A stretch of 64,000 nt of DNA from Turritopsis dohrnii (Eukaryota > Cnidaria > Hydrozoa > Anthoathecata > Oceaniidae). Positions 20,679 through 33,600 of the stretch are shown piece after piece. The stretch lies in NCBI GenBank assembly GCA_027922465.2, contig BQMF02000023.1:186001-250000 (forward strand), given 5' to 3'. Positions within the stretch are counted from its first letter, which is position 1. Each line of letters starts with the position of its first letter. The notes beneath the pieces are model-generated. The model was not told the DNA's origin. It worked only from the letters and a program-made list of their open reading frames with translations, and ran no database searches. The position numbers and the translations under genes are program-made.

Positions 20679-21639
20679 CCGTAAAGCGGGGTGACTTCGA
20701 TCAGTAAAAATAAACTGTTTAAACTCTGAAATTAAAGTGCGTTTTTCTTATTTTTTAAGATTTTCATTTAGATTCCCATTGTAAAATATCATCAGAATCG
20801 TCTTCAAGCGAAACAATTAATTTCTTCCGAAATTAACGACGAAAAACATCAAAATTTTCACCGCTCACATTGGTCATCGCTCTACGTCGTATTCAAGAGT
20901 TTAGCCTGGACATTTTTGGTACATATGTGAAGTATAGAGGCTGAATGTAAAGAAAATTATAATATGTCTGAAAGAAATTCTGTTCTTCACCGCTATATTC
21001 TGTTTTTCTTTTCCTTATTCCTTTATCGATAATATCGTGTTTATAAAAACACGAAAAAACCGAATGTTTTAAATCGCTATAAGTTACATGTTCGCAAGAA
21101 CTTCGTGAAAAGTCGTCGTATCTCATGGGAGATTTAATGACTTACCGAAGAAATTTTAATAAGTGTGCTCTTTCCCCATGATGATAGATCTCAAAAATTT
21201 TGTTTGAGATACAATGAAATTTCAATGTTAATTTCGTTTTGTATTAATGAGGGTCACACATGTGTGAACGTCGTAAATATCTTTTGTTTTATTAACATTC
21301 GCTGATTTTTTACGGTCGAACATTTACCGCGGATGACAAATGGTGGTCTGTTGATATTGTAATAATGGCGCTTTAAAAACATTGTCAAATATAATTATAA
21401 GTAATTTGGCGCTTCTCATAAGCTGATCGAAGTCACCCCATAATCGATATTGTCGTTTTCTTGGAAAGATCAGGTTTTTTCTCTGGAATTACAACTTTTA
21501 AGTTAATGTGAAATTTTGTACTGAAATAGAAGAAATATGTAATGTAATGATTCCAAAGTTTCAGAAGTAATGATTCATTATTTCGGAAGTTACTTTTAAA
21601 ATGGTGGCAAAATTGATCGAAGTCACCCCGCTTTAACGG
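20679..21639. mobile_element. intact copy of a TA-flanked 961-bp element (CCGTAAAGCGGGG ends)
   Basis: Starts CCGTAAAGCGGGGTGACTTC and ends with GAAGTCACCCCGCTTTAACGG, flanked by TA on both sides. There is no transposase frame, so it is non-autonomous. A second, inverted copy at 23172-28324 carries the same internal sequence split by two insertions, which makes this copy the reference for the uninterrupted form. Confidence 0.9.
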
Positions 21640-21641
21640 TA

Positions 21642-23171
21642 CACAAGATCGTTGCGTTGATCACGTTTTCTGTTTTGGCACCCTATAAAACAACATTTTC
21701 GTGCAAACAGCACTATTATATCATTATTATGCATTGTATAATTTGATATTTCAAATAAGAATATCTAAATGAAAACTGTAACTTGCCAATCAACTTTTTG
21801 AGGAGCAAATCATGTCTCTATCTTTTTTTTATCATCCCTTTTAATTTAACGCGTCAGTGATTATTTGTACATATTAAGAGGCTGTAGAATTAAAAGGGCA
21901 CCCCATACACAAACAAATATTCAAATTCCTCTCAAATCATAAAAACATACTTCTAGTGAAGTAACAACTTCACAGAGAAGAATTATTTCACTTTCACATT
22001 CTTCAGTTATTTACAGAAGAGTCTGCCATCTTTAAGTATTTTTGTGCGGTTTCTCCACGCGAACATTATTGCGAAGCGCCAATTTCTTTGATCAGAGAGT
22101 TTACCATCGCACCTTGTAAACTTGAACGGTCATCTGCGCTGAGTTCATAATCAAGAAAGAAAGAGACAATGTTCCATCAACATTCCCATATATTCTTTCG
22201 AATTTTCACTACCTAAGAAAGCTTACACGATTATGTAGCCTTTTCTTTTCATAATATGTCAATCATAACCAATATAAATATTCGGAAGTTCCATTCATTT
22301 TATGATAAATAGAGCCCTTCTCCTGTCCTGACCTGAGAGTGAGAGTGAAATGAATTTCTTTTTCAAAAATACAAGAAAGGACCATTAAAACGAACTATGA
22401 ACATGAACATGCAGTCATGCAATGCACAAAACACAACAGTTGCTATAATAGTGAAGAAATGTTCTCTGCTTTATCATCTATAGCTAGTAGCGAGTGTGTG
22501 CATTCCACTTTTATTTTAGATAGTGATGTATTTACTTTACAATTACGGTCAACGTCTTCTTAGCTGTGCGTAAAACCATGTTGTGATGAGAGCGTTTTTT
22601 ACAATTATTATATATATAGTAGCAAGTGTGGTGTGCGATATCAGTTTTTTTATCATCGCAGGAGGGGAAACAATGCATTGCATCCCTAATCGAATGCGAC
22701 ATTTTTGGGGAAATATCTCCAGAACCAATATGGATAACTGACGTTATTTGCAGTCTGCGATACAGGCCAGGGGGTGATGAAAAATTTGGGCTTAATTTCT
22801 TTTGCGGATGTCATCAAAATCTTTGATCAGCGATATCTCAGCAATGGTTGATCAGAGTGAAACGATCCCATACACTTTTTAGATGAGTTTTTCGAGCTCT
22901 ACAACATGGGTACATTTTCCAATTCCCAAATTGAAATTTTCATCATGGGTTCGCACACGGGAAAAGCGAATTTGACACATCCTTTTCGAAGTTAAGGATA
23001 TAATCATCACCCCTTGCTGCATGTTTTCAATTTTGTGTCCATAACTTTTGGATGTGGTTATTTTTTCATCAACAAAGTAATATATTTTAAAAACCTTCCT
23101 ATCTAATATTATAATTTTATTTAGTTTTGAAAAGTTATTGTGGATAAGGGCATTTTGAAAAGACTTATATA
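21642..23171. other. spacer between two inverted element copies; no supported gene
   Basis: Contains one fragment of the window-edge repeat (about 21727-21815) and AT-rich unique-looking sequence. A short open frame at 22626-22826 shows no family resemblance or flanking splice signals. Confidence 0.4.
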
Positions 23172-23283
23172 CCGTAAAGCGGGGTGACTTCGATCAATTT
23201 TGCCACTATTTTAAAAGTAACTTCCGAAATACTAAACCATTACTTCTGAAACTTTGGAATTATTACATTACATATTTCTTCTA

Positions 23284-23777
23284 CCTTAAGGGAATTAATT
23301 TTCGCGGGAATTAATTTTCGGGGTTTTTTGCCGAATCCGCGAAAATTAATTCCCGCGAAAAATTTGTATTGTCCTAAACCGCGAAAATTAGTTCCCGCAA
23401 AATTAATGAAAAATTTCGGTCCGCAAAAGTAAATTCCCGCCAAATTTAACATTTTACAAGACGATATGAATGAGGACTTGTAACGTCTCATTGTACATTT
23501 ACAACATTTCCAAAGTCACTTTGTCGTTTATATGACTATTTTTTCTACTTCCTTTCCATTTTATTGCCATTTTTCGTACAAATAAGGAAACAGCCGCAAA
23601 AATGAAATCCCGCGAAATTTTCTATTTCCCTTCAACCGCGAAAATAAGTTCCCGCGAAATTTTCATCTGCGATAAAACCGCGAAAATCCGCGAAAATTAA
23701 TTCCCATTTTTTCCGCGAAATTTAAAAAAAATAAAATCCGCGAAAATAAGTTCCCGCGAAAATTAATTCCCTTAAGG
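23284..23777. mobile_element. 494-bp TA-flanked element (CCTTAAGGGAATTAATTTTC ends)
   Basis: Perfect-looking ends CCTTAAGGGAATTAATTTTC and GAAAATTAATTCCCTTAAGG, flanked by TA at 23282-23283 and 23778-23779. The uninterrupted copy at 20679-21639 shows a single TA at this place, so the TA duplication is demonstrated. The interior is made of many short direct and inverted copies of CCGCGAAAATTAATTCCC, with no transposase. Confidence 0.92.
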
Positions 23778-24387
23778 TATTTCAGTGCAAAATTTCACAT
23801 TAACTAAACTTGTAATTCCAGAGAAATAACCTGATCTTTCCAAGAAAACGACAATATCGATTATGGGGTGACTTCGATCAGCTTATGAGAAGCGTCAAAT
23901 TACTTATATTTATATTTGACAATGTTTTTAAAGCGCCATTATTACAATATTAACAGACCACCATTTCTCATCCGCGTAAAATGTTCGACCGTAAAGATCA
24001 GCGAATGTTAATAAAACAAAAGATATTTACGACGTTCACACATGTGTGACCCTCATTAATACAAAACGAAATTAACATTGAAATTTCATTGTATCTCAAA
24101 CAAAATTTTTGAGATCTATCATCATGGGGAAAGAGCACGCTTATTAAAATTTCTTCAGTAAGTCATTAAATCTCCCATGAGATACGACGACTTTTCACGA
24201 AGTTCTTGCGAACATGTAACTTATATATAGCGATATAAAACATTCGTTTTTTTCGTGTTTTTATAAACACGATATTATTGATAAAGGAATAAGGAAAAGA
24301 AAAACAGAATATAGCGGTGAAGAACAGAATTTCTTTCAGACATATTATAATTTTCTTTACCACCAGCCTCTATATATACTTCACATT

Positions 24388-27300
24388 ATTATTATTATTG
24401 TTATTATTATTATTATTATTTGGTAAAGGTCAGTAAAAAGCAGTTACAAACTGATGTGGACCTACTATAAATAAACTAAAACTGAAAAACTAGGAATTAT
24501 ATATATAAACTAAACAATTAAAAATTGTAAAATGATAAAATATCTTTTTAATTAATTTAAATTAAAATATTAAAATACAAGTACATGATTTGTCAGAGAA
24601 ATGGCATTTGAACCATTTGTTTGAAAGACCATGTACTATTACACCAGATGAAAGGATTTAGAGAATGATATCGCAAAGCATTAGAATTACGGAAATAGCA
24701 GAAGATACGAGGGTGGAAAAACCACGATTTACGTCACAATCGGATTATGGATTGAGATTAGAGGAAAGGACAAGGTGATGAAACAAAACAAATAAAAGAT
24801 GCAGTTGTTACTATATATACATATAAGTATAGATATAAAAAGTTTTAAATAATATAAATAATATACATAAAACCATCCTGGACATAACTATTGATGTCAG
24901 AAGCTTCGCTGTGTACAAAGTTAGACATGAAAAAGGTGTTGGAAACAAGATTACTGGCTGACTATTGTAAGGATTGAAGTCACAGTGAACTAAGAGAAAG
25001 GTAAGGGGAAGTCTAAGTTGGAAATTTCCGCTGTTATATAAATTTATAAATTGTTGTAGGTACTAATAGATAATATTATCTAGAATAGTTTGATTTTTTG
25101 ATACATGATTTTTGAAGGCTTCGTAATCCAACTGCTTGATGTGGTCAGGAAGTTTATTCCAAATTGACTGAGCTACGGTATGCGAATGACGTTTTATATT
25201 TCATGAAATTGAAACGTCTTTTTTCAATTTGTAGGTTGTTTCTTAGATTTCGGGAAGTAGTTCTTTTCGTAATCAGCACTTTGTTTGGATCGTTTCTATG
25301 ATATAGATTGTGCGTAATGCAGGCTGTTCGTCTTTTGCAGTACCATGAAATTGAACGCCAGTTTGCTTTTTTTAAAACTTCATTATCAGCTGTGGTCTTT
25401 TTTATACGCTGTACAAATCTAGCTGCCTTGATGTGGATAGAGTTGATTTTATACATCTCATTTCCAGGACAGCCACCCCATACTGCGATGCAATATAAAA
25501 TTGATGGTAAGATTCCTTTGAAGTAAATTTCTTTCAGGTGACTTTGATCCATGAATCTCATTTTGTATAGGTTTTGTAGCTTGAGTTTAAAGTTTTTCAG
25601 AATTTTCAAAGTATGTAGTTTCCATGATATGTTATCATCTATTGTAACACCAAGGCACTTGACACTCTTTGTTACATTTATTGCGTTGGTGCCAAGCTTG
25701 AATTCTGGAATAGGACCGATAAAGGGACTTTTAGAAATGAACATGATTTCAGTCTTTCCTACATCTGTGTGGATGGCAAATCCATTTATGTCAGCCCATT
25801 TTTGTAATTGGTTTAACATTTTCTGTACTTTTTGAAAAGCATCAGCATAATTATCGCATACTTCATGACAAGTGGAATCGTCAGCAAACATATCAGTCTC
25901 GCCATCTTCAACATTTTCAGGAAGATCGTTAATGTCAATACTGAAAAGTTGCGGTTCCTAACAAAGAACCTTGTGGCACACCATTCTCGACTTTTAATTT
26001 ATCGGATTCGCAGTTATTCACAACTGTATATTGATGTCTTTCTGACAAGTAGGAGTCAAGAATTTCGTATAGACTCCCTGATATTCCACATGCTTGAATC
26101 TTTTTTAATAGTGGTTGGTGTGGGACTACATCGAACGCCTTTTTGAAATCAATAAAGATACAAGCTACGACTTTTCTCTCGTCAATGGCCTTATGCCATT
26201 TTTCGGTCATGTTCAATAATATCGATTCAGTTGAACGACCTGATCGAAAACCCCATTGTCTTTCGCTAATTAGACAAAGGGAATCAAGGTGGGATTTCAT
26301 TTGGTCAAGTATAACTTTTTCAAGTACTTTACTAGCTATACTCAGTAGCGTTATTGGTCTGTAGTTGTTGCAGTCAGACTTTGAACCTTTTTTGTGCAGG
26401 CAAGACACTCTTCCAACTTTCCAATCACTTGGGAACTTGTTTCCTTCAATCGAGCTCTTTATGACTTTGTATAGACCACTGGATTGTGGTCCTATCGCTT
26501 TAATGTGGTCGGCCTTAATATTATCAGGACCTGAAGCTTTTCCTATTTTTTATTGCGCATTTGAAGGCATTTTCATATATCGATTCGTTGATATGGATAA
26601 CATGAGAACAGGGTGTAACACGATATATGTGACTATTGTCATTATTACTTTGAGTGTTCAGTTTATTTCCAATGTTTGCAAAGTGATGGTTAAGTGCATT
26701 TGCCTTTTCTTTACTATTTGTATAGTGAGTATTTTCTACAGTAACTGTCCCTATAGTCTTTGAATGTTGCTTTCCCTGGAAGGAATTTACAGCTTTCCAG
26801 AACAATTTAGTTGATTCACATTTAGCAAAAGTTTCTTTCCAATAACTTGTTTCAGCAAGTTGTAGAAGACGTTTGCATTTATTTCGTTGTATTTTATAAG
26901 ATTTCCAGATATTTGGGTCCTTCGAACGTTTTGCTTGCATAAGTAGTTTGTAGCGATGGTTGAGTTCTTTTCGAATCTCTCTGTTTACCCATGGCTTGTT
27001 TTTTGTCCTCTTTTTCAATTTCAGTGTCTTAGTATGACTCTGTATAACGTCAAGGTATAATGTATTCCATAAGTGGTTCACATCGTCCACATCTTCAAAA
27101 ATCTCTAGAAAATGCCATGGGACCAACTCAAAATCACGCTTAAGTTGGTCAATATCTTCAATTTTATTGACAGTGATAATTTTTGGAGGTTGTTTTTGTT
27201 TTTTGATGTTGGTTACTAGCATAAATCAAGTGATGGTCAGAAATCCCTGTATCGTAGGTACCAGACGATCGAACGCTAAAACCGGAAACGTTTGTTGATG

Positions 27301-28055
27301 TTATTATTAGGTCGATGGTTGTTGAACTTGACATAGTCACTCTAGTTGGACCGTTAATTATATTCTTCAGGTTTTGGGAGAATATTATGTCTTTGAATTT
27401 AATTGTTTGCAATGAACTGGAATCGTGCATATTAATATTAAAATCTCCAAGTAGCATAACATTTTTCCTTTTCATACAAATATTTGTGATTGTCTTTTCG
27501 AATTTGTTTAGGAAATGAATGCAATTTGGTGGTCTGTATATGCAACCGATTAGTAGCTGTTGGAAGACACTAAGCCAGGTGGATTCAAAGTCAGTTGAGA
27601 TATTTGGTTCAAGTACATTTAAGTGTTCTTTATAGTATATCATAGTACCACCTCTTTTTCGTCCATCGTTTCTGTCATTTCGTTTCGAACAGTAGCCTTC
27701 AATGTCGATTTCACCATCTGATATACTATGTGATAGATGGGATTCACTCAATGCAAGAATATCGAAATTAACTGTGTGTAGCAGAGTAGAGATTTCGGAA
27801 AGTTTCGCCTTCAATCCATTTACGTTCAGGTGTGCAATATGTAGTCCTAATTCATTTGATATGTCCTGTGCCAAATTCTCATATGGATCATCAGCCATTT
27901 TTGTTATTGTTTAGTATGTATCTATAAAAGAAAGGGTAGAGCCCCCTCTTCTGGGATTCGTGAGAGTGCCCAGTTTTGTGTGGGGATTGCCCTTTTACTG
28001 ACTTTTACTGACTATAATAGTATATTGTAATGTCAGTATTTTTATGCATCATTGG
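24388..28055 (-). mobile_element. APE-type LINE (non-LTR retrotransposon), nearly full length
   Basis: On the minus strand the element runs from a short 5' leader (about 28055-27899) through endonuclease and reverse transcriptase to a 3' end made of an (AAT)n-type simple repeat at 24388-24421. Comparison with the uninterrupted transposon copy places the insertion at cttcaca/tatgtacc, with at most a few bases duplicated. No separate ORF1 is visible. Confidence 0.9.
25060..27898 (-). pseudogene. LINE endonuclease-reverse transcriptase polyprotein, four frame breaks
   Basis: The ATG at 27898 opens an apurinic endonuclease domain (LHIAHLNVNGLKAKL, GCIYRPPN, MLLGDFNIN, ISDHHLIY). A frame change near 27200 leads to the linker, and another near 26530 leads to the reverse transcriptase (NNYRPITLLS, FIDFKKAFDVVPH, NGVPQGSLLG). 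A third near 25950 precedes the catalytic MFADDST box at 25891, and a fourth near 25180 precedes the C-terminal SIWNKLPDHIK motif. There are few other lesions, so the copy is fairly young but cannot make one protein. The class resembles CR1/L2-like APE LINEs; the exact clade is not determined. Confidence 0.9.
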
Positions 28056-28336
28056 TACATATGTACCAAAAATGTCCAGGCTAAACTCTTGAATACGACG
28101 TAGAGCGATGAGCAATGTGAGCGGTGAGAATTTTGATGTTTTTCGTCGTTAATTTCGGAAGAAATTGATTGTTTCGCTTGAAGAGGATTCCAATGATATT
28201 TTACAATAAGAATCTAAATGAAAATCTTAAAAAATGTGAAAAACGCACTTTAATTTCAAAGTTTAAACAGTTTATTTTTACTGATCGAAGTCACCCCGCT
28301 GATCGAAGTCACCCCGCTTTACGGTAATCATAGTGT

Positions 28337-28500
28337 CCTCCCCCCCCTGGATTGAGGGTGGGGATAGATTTTTGAGAATTTTTTCCTGAGGGGGGGGGGG
28401 GGGGGGGGGGGAGGTGATTTCTAAAAGAAGTAGGGGGGGGGGGAGGACTTTAGGGGGGGGGGGAATCCAAATTTCCTTGAAATTTCCAGGGGGGGAGAAA
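28337..28500. repeat. clustered G/C homopolymer tracts
   Basis: Runs of 7 to about 20 G (and a C run at 28340) occur in an otherwise AT-rich locus. A second cluster lies at 28981-29050. Short AT-rich spacers near the two clusters (gggaatccaaattt and aaatttggattt) are inverted to each other, so the two clusters may be ends of one element of about 700 bp. Homopolymers of this length are also prone to assembly error. Confidence 0.7.
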
Positions 28501-28980
28501 CGAAATTGAACTATCTGAAAAAATCTCACACAAAATTTCAGAAATTCTTGAAATTCTTGAATTCTTGAATTCTTAGTAAAATTGTCAAAATTACTTCATC
28601 TCATATTTGATCACATTCTCACTCTTCAATCCCCAAAATGTAACTAATTTTCCATGTTTAGAATCTGCCAACCTGTTTTGCCTGCATGTTTGTTAGTCTG
28701 TCAGTAACAAACTCTCTAAAAACAACAAATGTTTTTGTTTGTATGTCCAGTCTATTTTGTACTTTGTACTATGGTACCTTTGTTCTACATCATTAGTAGT
28801 ACTTCCTAAAATATAAATAAATAGGTTTTAATGTATAAGAAATTAGTTGGATGGTCCTAAATTCGTAAGAAATACCGGTAGGCAAGTCTGAGACATGTTT
28901 TTAGGTAGGGTAAGAAGCCGGATCTACCAAAATCTATAGAAAATGCCATGTGAGGGGTGGAAGTAAAATTTGAAATACCC

Positions 28981-29050
28981 AGGGGGGGGGGGGGGGGGGA
29001 CACTTGAGGGGGGGGGGGGGGGGGAGTGAAAAAATTTGGATTTACCTAGG
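28981..29050. repeat. second cluster of G tracts
   Basis: G runs of 15 or more, interrupted by cacttga and agtgaaaaaatttgg. The pairing with the first cluster is described there. Confidence 0.7.
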
Positions 29051-30630
29051 GGGGGAACCCAACCCTTTCAAAAATATTTTCTGTGACATTTTTATATTAT
29101 TATGTTCAATACTTACTACAATACGTTACTACAACAGTTTTTCTAAACCAGTCATAGTTCTGATGAAACAAAAGATTTACGAAAAACACTTGTTACAATA
29201 GCCTTTCCTTGGCTTTCCCTTCATTGCAGAGCAAGTTTTTGCTTAAAGAAAAAATTGCAGTAACATTTTGTTCTTATAAACCTATTCTTTCAATTGCAAA
29301 AAACTGCATATCAATACCTGCATCGTGGGGGTTCCTGGTGGTATTTAAATACAGATAGTATATAACGCAAAAATACTTAATCAAGAAAATGTCTATCAAA
29401 AGAAATTCCATTTTGCGATCGGTTGAATAAACAACATTACAAAGGAAACAATAGCTCGTATTTGCTTTTACATGAATGACTATAAAAAGAGATCGCAGTT
29501 CTTGTAAATATGCTGAATAGGTTCTGTAAACAAATTGCAATAAAAATGAAACGAAATACCATTAAATTTAAAATATTGTGCCGAATAATAAATTTTATAG
29601 CATCATAGATATATAAATTTTCAGAAAGCTCTCTTAAAGCTTTATCTTTTCATGAAATAAAAAAAAAAGATTTTTATTTTGATTATAGCCGTGATGACTA
29701 TCCTTAAACTGGGTAAAAAGTTTTACCCGGGATACTAGTGTTATAAATATTTCATTCACTTAGCACAGGCCCACATGATTTTAAATCTTACTTTATGCTT
29801 TATGTTTTTAACACCAAATAAGTTTCTTTCATAGTAGGTGAGCTAAACCTGAACGAAAACATCTAAGGAGCATCTTGAAGAGGAACTGACAAACACATTG
29901 TTCGAATGACCAAATGTTTGAGTTATAGAGAGTCTCATCAAGGAGTACTAATTTATGAAAGGGGTTGCTCAGTTCCAATTCATTTTTTAATTAGTTATGA
30001 AAACTCTATAGGATGGGTGCAAATATTGTGATCCTATTTTTCATCATCTTTGGATAAAGTGATGCACCAGGAGAGGAATTTTGATGCAAAAAAAACTTGA
30101 TCTGGGAATGTGGCATATTTTGATATTCTAAGGGTGAAATGTTTGTGTAGAAAGTATGGAGAGAATATAAAATATATGGAGAAATATAAATTTAAATGAG
30201 TGTATGTGGATTTCATTGAAATTAATTATATATTGACAATATTTCAGCAATGGTTGGTGATAGGACAAAGTTTTTTTGTGCTCTATATACAAGGTGCAAA
30301 CTTCATTAGTTGATTGAATCAATATGTTAACATTTGACACTCACAGGGGATTTTGATACCAAACCATAAAAGGTTACACAAATTATATTATATTAAAAAA
30401 AAAAATAGCAATAAAAATTATTAAAATTAAAAGTTATAATGTTATCTACAAAACAATAATGTTACGTAACTAAGTAATGTTTTACGGTTTATTCTCAAAA
30501 TCCTCTCGAGTGTCACATATATAGTCTAAGAAAGACTTAGACTAAAAATAATTCCAAACAGTTAAAGTTCTTAACCCAGGATACTAGTAATTTATACTTT
30601 GGAAACTCCTAAAGATATAATATATTCGAA

Positions 30631-33600
30631 ATGTCTGACTTCGTGGACAGTGAGGCTGAAGAGTCTGGGGATGAAGATACTCAGCAACAAAATCGCAGGA
30701 GGAATGGTAATGATGAAGAAAATGAAGATGAAGAAAATGAAAACGAAGATATAGGTTAGCGCATTTCTTTAAACATGAATTTACATCATTTTATTCTCTA
30801 GAAACTAATCATATTTTCTGAATGTGAAGTTGTTGCCTGGTGATAAGGGTTGCTAATCACTAGCCTATAAATATATCTGTTGTATTAAAGATGAGAGACA
30901 TTCTTTTATTTAAACCATTTGGATGTGAAAATCAACGCATATCCATGCAATTAGTCATGCACTGATTCTCTTTACTGAATAATTTTGATATAGATGAAAA
31001 TGAAATCAATGATATAATTGATGATGCTCCTATTGAGGATGAAGATGATGACAGTGATAATGACGAGGGACCGAGTAAGAAAAGAAAGTTAGGTAAGACT
31101 CTTTTAGACAGTATAATATACTTTGTCTTTTTAACTTGATTTTGAGTTCATGTTGTTTCTTTTCACTGGCCTTTAGAAAGTGATGACGATGACGATGATG
31201 TTGATGATGATGACTTGGATTTGATTCAAGAAAACACTGGCATAAAAATTAAGAAGGTATCATAATATGACTTGATAGCTGTTTTGTATTGTTTAAAAGA
31301 TGTTTCCAAAATATATAACTAGAAGCCTTGTGCCTTGAAGGACTTTCGAAATTTAATCCAAATTTGGCCCAAATTGCGAATTGTAAACACTGCATGAAAT
31401 TTTTCATATTTTGGATTAGAAGTAGCAGAAGTTCGGGTATTTTAAAGACTTTACCATGGGTGTCCTAAAGCCAAAAAGTCAATTTCATTTTTCAGGGAAG
31501 TTTATTTTCAGTAGAATTAAAAGATAAAACAAGGTAGCAGGATATATAAAAATGTCTATATCTATTTAAAGGGATTGTCCGGTAAAAAACAAAAATTCTT
31601 AACATAATTCCTTTAGTAGTTAAATAAGTAATTTCCAATTCCTTTTCTTCAAACATAAGCTTGTTTCTTATTTACACGAAGATTTATAAAAACCTTTGCG
31701 TTGTTTGCGTCCTTCTGCATAGCCATCTTGTTTTGAAAAATCAACTCGCGAAAGTGAGGCTATTGTAATATTTCTGCTGTGACGTAGTAGTTTGCCTTCA
31801 ATATCATAACACAATAAGCAAATGAGGCGAGAGAAAGAGCGATTTCGACATCTTCTTTATCCATTGCAATGCTTTCGATTTTTCAGCGGTCTTTTTTTCG
31901 AAAATGTATAAGCCCCCCGTCTTCTCGAGTTACGAAAGTACAAGCAATAATACTGAATATGAAAGAAACTTCTTTCTTTTTCTCTTTTTCGTTATGAGAA
32001 ATTTATTGCGACATTTTCTTGTAAAGATTTTGTTCCCAGGCTGAATCTTGATGAGAATTCTTTTCAATCAACTTACGCGTCTGTAACTGTGAGAAACCCA
32101 CTGGTAACGAAGTTTTAACTTTATGCGACGACATAACTCTGGCGCGCAGTCTTAGTATATTTTTTTAATAGGCCCATTAGCACAGACGCGGTAGTGCCTT
32201 CTTGACGCGCTATAAGTGCGCCAGAAAAATTAAACATCTGTTTGTATAAAGACATACGTATGTCTAAACTTATATTATGAAAGAATGTTATGTCAGTGAT
32301 ATGTCGTGTCTCGTGTTTTGTCTGTCGTTGGAAAAAAAAAATGTTTTCCAGACATTTTATTGTAAAACATATCGTTGAAGACAAAAATGATTGTAAAACA
32401 TATCAAATATTTAATGAACTAAGACATGTCAAACTTATTTTATTAGTTTTCGCACTCCATTGAATCGACTAATCGCTTTATTCTCTGTTGCTATGCTAGG
32501 GAGAACCACCACCGTTGCTAAGGTAATTTTGAAATTTCCTTCGTTAAGCCGGATCTCCATCTAGACGATTTTTAAGACGATCGTCTTAAATTTTCGCGAC
32601 GACACATGCGCATTGCAGTAATTTCCAACTTTCGAACATGACCATCATAACCAGTTTCAAGATGGCTGACAATGTGGAAGGACACACTACTGTTGATATT
32701 AATACTGTTAATATTAATATTCTAATATTTTTATTAATATTCAGACGATCTCCACTTGACGATTTTTTGTCGCGAAAAAAATCGCTTCGCGCGAACTTTT
32801 TCGTCTAGTGGAGATCCGGCTTTATACGAATTCCTTTGTTCACCTAACGAAAGAATATGAAAACATAAGTGGGACCAGTTGGACTGGTTTTCGTGTTATT
32901 CAATGAAATTAATAAGCATCTTAGTTTCCAGCCCCCTTTACAATAAAATAAAAAGGTTTTTGCCTGCTGGGAAAAAACGTAAAATCAATGTTCGGACGCG
33001 TGAAAAGAAGCGCTCCACCGTCTTTCTAGAGAAGCCTCTTTTTAAGCGAGCCTCGTTCTTCTTTCGCGGACGCTAGTGAATCTAGTTGTCAGTTTTGTGC
33101 ACTATGTCTAACTAACCGTGTAGCGTTAAATCGTACAAATTAAAAGCACGAAACATTTTTAAAGTTGCCAATTGATCCAAAATTAAGACAAGCGTGGATC
33201 GCTGCGATAAAAAGAACGAACTTACCGAAGATAACTTTTTTTACGTTTTGAAAAATGAAAGAAGAAAAGAAGAAAAATGTTTTGACCCAAGTTGGAGTTT
33301 ACAAAATCAATTATACTAAACTTCGCGCCCAGTATAAGAACTGTTGTCTGGTTCAGTTTCTACGTTGTTTTACACCAATCTGTTACTGCTTTTTGCTCAC
33401 GTGAGTCAGTTAACGGCAGAAGCAAGAACTCTCCGTCCAGGCTCAAAAAGATGAGTTCCAGTCTCTTCTGCGGCAAGAGATCTCTCGGGCTTAAATTGAA
33501 ATCCTTTCACTCCTTCATTGGCATATTGTTGGCGTTCATTTTTAAATGTTTTTTCAATAAAAAAAAATTTTTTTTCAATCACTTAATTTCAAAAATTTTA

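Larger units (their letters stand above)
23172..28324. mobile_element. second copy of the CCGTAAAGCGGGG element, inverted and split by two insertions
   Basis: Left end CCGTAAAGCGGGGTGACTTC at 23172, right end CACCCCGCTTTACGG at 28324, both next to TA. Removing 23284-23777 (with one TA) and 24388-28055 restores an element colinear with the reverse complement of the copy at 20679-21639. The right terminus carries a tandem duplication of the end motif (tgatcgaagtcaccccgc twice). Confidence 0.88.
28325..30630. other. SUPT6H upstream region; G tracts, no supported gene
   Basis: Apart from the G tracts, the region is AT-rich. A motif 'ttttacccgggatactag' near 29726 recurs as 'aacccaggatactagtaatt' near 30575, a direct repeat around 850 bp apart. 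The SUPT6H promoter and 5' UTR should be near the right end, but no core element could be picked with confidence. Confidence 0.4.

Noticed and set aside
22626..22826. 66-codon frame in the spacer between the inverted elements
   Set aside because: No homology recognised, no start context or splice signals.
23240..23491. 83-codon frame with repeated AGINFRG-like motifs
   Set aside because: It is made of the short internal repeats of the CCTTAAGGG transposon.
20679..28324. Paired inverted GGGGTGACTTCGATC motifs as a CRISPR-like or origin array
   Set aside because: They are transposon termini with TA duplications in a eukaryotic locus.
29274..29540. 88-codon minus-strand frame with several cysteines
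   Set aside because: No recognisable spacing of a zinc-binding domain, and an AT-rich chance frame is the simpler explanation.
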